From positions 1-7,865 of the forward strand of contig CAJUBG010000095.1 of assembly GCA_910584575.1 (NCBI GenBank): DNA of 7,865 nucleotides, in the 5' to 3' direction. Positions within the stretch are counted from its first letter, which is position 1. Every line of letters begins with the position of its first letter. Made by a program: the position numbers and the translations under genes. This DNA is from an uncultured Dorea sp. (GTDB taxonomy: Bacteria > Bacillota > Clostridia > Lachnospirales > Lachnospiraceae). A model generated the notes under the pieces. The model had not been told where the DNA came from and did no database searches. It worked only from the letters and a program-made list of their open reading frames with translations. Positions 5,264 through 7,865 of the stretch are shown in pieces.

Positions 5264-6832
5264 ATGAGACATTTTAATGTAACTGGTTTATGCACACCAG
5301 ACAAGGATTATATGGCTGATATCTCGAATAAAGTAAGACAAATCCGGAAGATGGTGGATATGGAGGAATATTTTACAATCAACCGCGCCAGACAATACGG
5401 AAAAACCACCACCCTGCAGGCGCTAAAGCTAAGTTTAAACGCTGATTACATTGTATCCAGAATCAGTTTTGAAGGGATTGGCGGGACTATTTTTGAGGAC
5501 GAAGCCAAGTTCTGCCTCGGATTTGACGAACTTTTTGGAAAAAGTCTCCGTTTCACATCAGCAACCCCCAAAGACATTCTGCAGTGGACCAGCTATTCTA
5601 AAGATACGGTCAACTTCTTACGGCTGTCCGAAAAAATCACGGATTTCTGTATGAACCGTAAAGTCGTGCTGCTAATCGACGAGGTAGACCAGGCTTCGGA
5701 TAATCAGGTATTTCTGCATTTTCTTGGTATGCTTCGTGAAAAATATCTGGCAAGAAAGGCAAAAGAGGACTTTACTTTTTTTAGCGTAATCCTTGCCGGG
5801 GTCTACGATATCAAGAATATGAAGCTTCGTATGATAGAGAGAGGATATCACTCAACAGCAAAAGGTGATGTAAAATATAACTCTCCATGGAATATTGCGG
5901 CAAATTTTGATATTGATATGTCCTTTTCTGTCCGTGAAATCAGCTCTATGCTTTCAGAATATGAGACTGAGCATCATACCGGAATGGACATCCTGTGCAC
6001 AGCGACCCAAATCTGGGACTATACCAGAGGCTATCCCTTCCTTGTAAGTAGAATCTGCCAGGAAATTGATGAAAACGGCTTAACCTGGGACAACACAGGA
6101 ATTCAAATGTCAGTCAAAAACATTTTGATGGAAAAAAATACGCTTTTTGACGACATCTCCCATCACCTGGAAAACAATGAGGAATTGCGGTCATTTATGT
6201 ATGAGCTTTTGATTTTAGGACAAGAGAAGCATTTTGAACGGACCAATGCAACGGTAGATTTGGCGGCAACTTTTGGATTCATCCGAAATGACGGCGGGCG
6301 GGCGGTAATTGATAACCGCTTATTCGAGATAAAAATTGCCAATTATTTTATTTCCAGAAATCAGGAGGATAAAAAGCAGGTAAAAATCACAGGCGTCTTA
6401 TCCGAAGATGTGATACAGGGCGGTCTGTTTTGCATGGAATATGTACTGGAAACATTTTCCCGCCATTATGCAGAACTTTATGAAAATATAAAAAACAGAA
6501 AATTTTTGGAGGAAAACGGCAGGATTCTTTTTCTCACTTATCTGCGTCCTCTGATTAACGGAAAGGGCTTCTACCACATAGAATCCCGCACCAATACCGA
6601 ACGGCGGATGGATCTTGTGGTTGACTATGGGACTGAACAATATATCCTGGAATTAAAACGATGGTATGGATTAAAAAAGCATGAGGATGCATATGAACAG
6701 CTATACGAATACCTTGAAAGCAATCATGCCGAAAAGGGATATCTATTGACTTTTGATTTTCGTAAACAAAAAAAACAGCAGATGCATTGGATTACTTATA
6801 AAGGAAAACGGATTTTTGACGTAATTATTTAA
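5264..6832 (+). CDS. P-loop ATPase fused to a PD-(D/E)XK nuclease-like domain
   Basis: A 522-residue two-domain protein. The N-terminal ATPase opens with RHFNVTGLCTPDKDYM and has a P loop RARQYGKTTT (41-50), with K47 the phosphate-binding lysine; R41 stands where the first glycine of a standard Walker A would be, as in the AAA-ATPase_like and AAA-like families. The Walker B is VVLLIDEVD (134-142, D139 and E140). A polar stretch LAGVYDIKNMK (177-187) may be the sensor. After a helical middle, the C terminus shows the PD-(D/E)XK pattern: D450 in RRMDLVVDYG, then E463 and K465 in ILELKRW, and a following QxxxY helix (EQLYEYL, 478-484). All three nuclease residues are present, so cleavage activity is plausible. 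The ATG at 5264 has GGAGG eight bases upstream; a GTG at 5255 lies inside that site and is rejected. Such proteins occur in many copies in gut Clostridia and Bacteroidetes and have no settled function. Defence or mobile-element roles are guesses. Confidence 0.85.
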   Translation: MRHFNVTGLCTPDKDYMADISNKVRQIRKMVDMEEYFTINRARQYGKTTTLQALKLSLNADYIVSRISFEGIGGTIFEDEAKFCLGFDELFGKSLRFTSATPKDILQWTSYSKDTVNFLRLSEKITDFCMNRKVVLLIDEVDQASDNQVFLHFLGMLREKYLARKAKEDFTFFSVILAGVYDIKNMKLRMIERGYHSTAKGDVKYNSPWNIAANFDIDMSFSVREISSMLSEYETEHHTGMDILCTATQIWDYTRGYPFLVSRICQEIDENGLTWDNTGIQMSVKNILMEKNTLFDDISHHLENNEELRSFMYELLILGQEKHFERTNATVDLAATFGFIRNDGGRAVIDNRLFEIKIANYFISRNQEDKKQVKITGVLSEDVIQGGLFCMEYVLETFSRHYAELYENIKNRKFLEENGRILFLTYLRPLINGKGFYHIESRTNTERRMDLVVDYGTEQYILELKRWYGLKKHEDAYEQLYEYLESNHAEKGYLLTFDFRKQKKQQMHWITYKGKRIFDVII

Positions 6833-6836
6833 AAGA

Positions 6837-6861
6837 TAAGGAGGGGTTCATCCCCTCCTTA
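6837..6861 (-). terminator. pfkA terminator in the convergent gap
   Basis: A perfect 10-bp stem, TAAGGAGGGG at 6837-6846 against CCCCTCCTTA at 6852-6861, closes a five-base loop. It begins 15 bases after the pfkA stop codon. On the minus strand the stem is followed by ATCTTTTAAAT, a modest T run, so it fits an intrinsic terminator for pfkA. On the plus strand it starts five bases after the ATPase-nuclease stop but has no T run, so it may only block read-through or protect that mRNA end. Confidence 0.75.
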
Positions 6862-6876
6862 CTACACACCAGTGTA

Positions 6877-7851
6877 CTATAAAGCCAAATCCTTCGCAAT
6901 CTCGTACTGATAAACCGGAATCCCTTTCTGCATGCCAAGAGCCTCATTAATATCGAAGTCCACATACTGTCCATGCTTATATCCCACAACACGGTTCGTC
7001 TTACCTTCAATCAGAAGATTAACTGCCATAGCACCCATGATGGACGCATAAACCCTGTCCTTACAGGTCGGGCTTCCACCACGCTGCATGTGTCCGATAA
7101 TCGTCGCACGGGTCTCCATACCTGTGGCCTCCTCAATCCTCTCCGCCATCTCGATAGAGCCTCCGATACCTTCTGCATTGATGATAATGTAATTCTTCTT
7201 ACCGCGCTTCCTGCACTCCTGAATATCAGCTACGATAGCGCCTTCGTCATAACCATGCTCCTCCGGCAGCAGGATACGCTCTGCACCATTGGCAATTCCG
7301 CACCACAGAGCCAGATAGCCTGCGTCTCTACCCATTACTTCAATGATAGAGCATCTCTCATGGGAAGTAGACGTATCACGTACTTTATCGATAGCCTCCA
7401 TCGCCGTATTAACTGCGGTATCGAACCCGATGGTATACTCGGTACAGGCAATGTCAAGGTCAATGGTTCCCGGAACTCCGATGGTGTTGATTCCAAGATT
7501 CGCCAACGCCTGGGCACCGGCAAATGAACCGTCTCCGCCGATTACCACAAGTCCGTCAACTCCATACTTCTTCAGAATCGCAGCCGCCTTCTGCTGTCCC
7601 TCCTCTGTACGCATCTCCTCACACCGCGCCGTCTGAAGAATCGTTCCTCCGCGCTGAATCGTATCAGAAACATCTCTCGCAGACAAGTCAATAATCTCCT
7701 CGTCCAGAAGTCCCTGATAACCCTTCCTGATTCCTCTGACTCTCAGGCCCTTGCCAAGTCCCGTACGAACCACGGCACGTATTGCCGCATTCATTCCTGG
7801 CGCATCGCCACCACTGGTTAATACTCCGATTGTACGAATTACTTTTGCCAT
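6877..7851 (-). CDS. pfkA: ATP-dependent 6-phosphofructokinase
   Basis: Glycolytic enzyme that phosphorylates fructose 6-phosphate to fructose 1,6-bisphosphate in the cytoplasm, the committed step of glycolysis. The 324-residue length is normal for bacterial PfkA (about 320). Landmarks in order: the ATP-binding loop GVLTSGGDAPGMNAAIR (9-25); GGDGS (105-109), where G108 instead of Asp indicates use of ATP and not pyrophosphate; PGTIDLD (127-133) with the catalytic T129, D131 and D133; sugar-phosphate residues R166 and the MGR at 173-175; E227; and ETRATIIGHMQRGG (246-259), with R248, H254 and R257. G128 in place of Lys also fits ATP use. L132 replaces the Asn usually found between the two catalytic aspartates. 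Effector-site arginines R25, R29 and R158 appear kept, so allosteric control is likely. The ATG at 7851 has GGAGG eight bases upstream at the window edge. The promoter, or an upstream operon partner, lies outside the window. Confidence 0.97.
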   Translation of the reverse strand: MAKVIRTIGVLTSGGDAPGMNAAIRAVVRTGLGKGLRVRGIRKGYQGLLDEEIIDLSARDVSDTIQRGGTILQTARCEEMRTEEGQQKAAAILKKYGVDGLVVIGGDGSFAGAQALANLGINTIGVPGTIDLDIACTEYTIGFDTAVNTAMEAIDKVRDTSTSHERCSIIEVMGRDAGYLALWCGIANGAERILLPEEHGYDEGAIVADIQECRKRGKKNYIIINAEGIGGSIEMAERIEEATGMETRATIIGHMQRGGSPTCKDRVYASIMGAMAVNLLIEGKTNRVVGYKHGQYVDFDINEALGMQKGIPVYQYEIAKDLAL

Positions 7852-7859
7852 AAATCATT

Positions 7860-7864
7860 CCTCC
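7860..7864 (-). promoter_or_regulatory. pfkA ribosome binding site
   Basis: GGAGG on the minus strand, eight bases before the ATG at 7851. It fixes the start of the enzyme, which otherwise has a few more N-terminal residues than the E. coli protein. Confidence 0.85.
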
Positions 7865-7865
7865 A

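Noticed and set aside
6973..7527. 184-codon plus-strand frame opposite pfkA
   Set aside because: pfkA is unmistakable on the minus strand; the opposite frame is a by-product of its codon use.

Overview
The window looks like chromosome from a low-to-moderate GC anaerobic Clostridia, most likely Lachnospiraceae. This is inferred from the AGGAGG-type ribosome sites, the ECF sigma factor paired with a Sigma_reg-type anti-sigma factor, an Agr-like LytTR/GHKL two-component pair, a stand-alone TfoX C-terminal protein and the style of the phosphofructokinase. No rRNA, tRNA, CRISPR array, insertion sequence or phage gene was seen.

Layout from left to right. Positions 1-248 hold no convincing gene. 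They contain short inverted repeats and a strong hairpin at 164-196 that may end the sigma/anti-sigma operon. Positions 249-1963 (minus) are a two-gene operon: an ECF sigma factor, then a one-pass membrane anti-sigma factor whose start overlaps the sigma stop by 4 bases. Directly upstream is an ECF-type promoter (TGTAAC, 16 bases, CGTA), so the sigma factor probably drives its own operon. A hairpin at 2046-2089 separates this unit from a small TfoX C-terminal-domain gene (2119-2382, minus), which has its own TATAAT promoter inside the end of the gene before it. That gene (2423-2875, minus) encodes a highly charged 150-residue protein of unknown function with a low-complexity middle and a C-terminal coiled coil.

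Positions 3050-5083 (minus) encode a LytTR response regulator followed by a GHKL sensor kinase of the AgrC type, in one operon. No AgrB processing enzyme or AgrD-like peptide precursor is present nearby. Divergent from it, 5264-6832 (plus) encodes a 522-residue fusion of a P-loop ATPase and a PD-(D/E)XK nuclease-like domain. It is the most accessory-looking gene here and the best candidate for an uncharacterised system, though it stands alone. The right end is the core glycolytic gene pfkA (6877-7851, minus), complete, convergent with the ATPase gene and ending in a clear hairpin.

The genes do not form one pathway. Two signalling modules, ECF sigma/anti-sigma for envelope stress or an external cue and LytTR/GHKL for a probable peptide or membrane signal, sit beside a housekeeping enzyme and a solitary ATPase-nuclease. 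All functional calls are from reading motifs; no database search was run.
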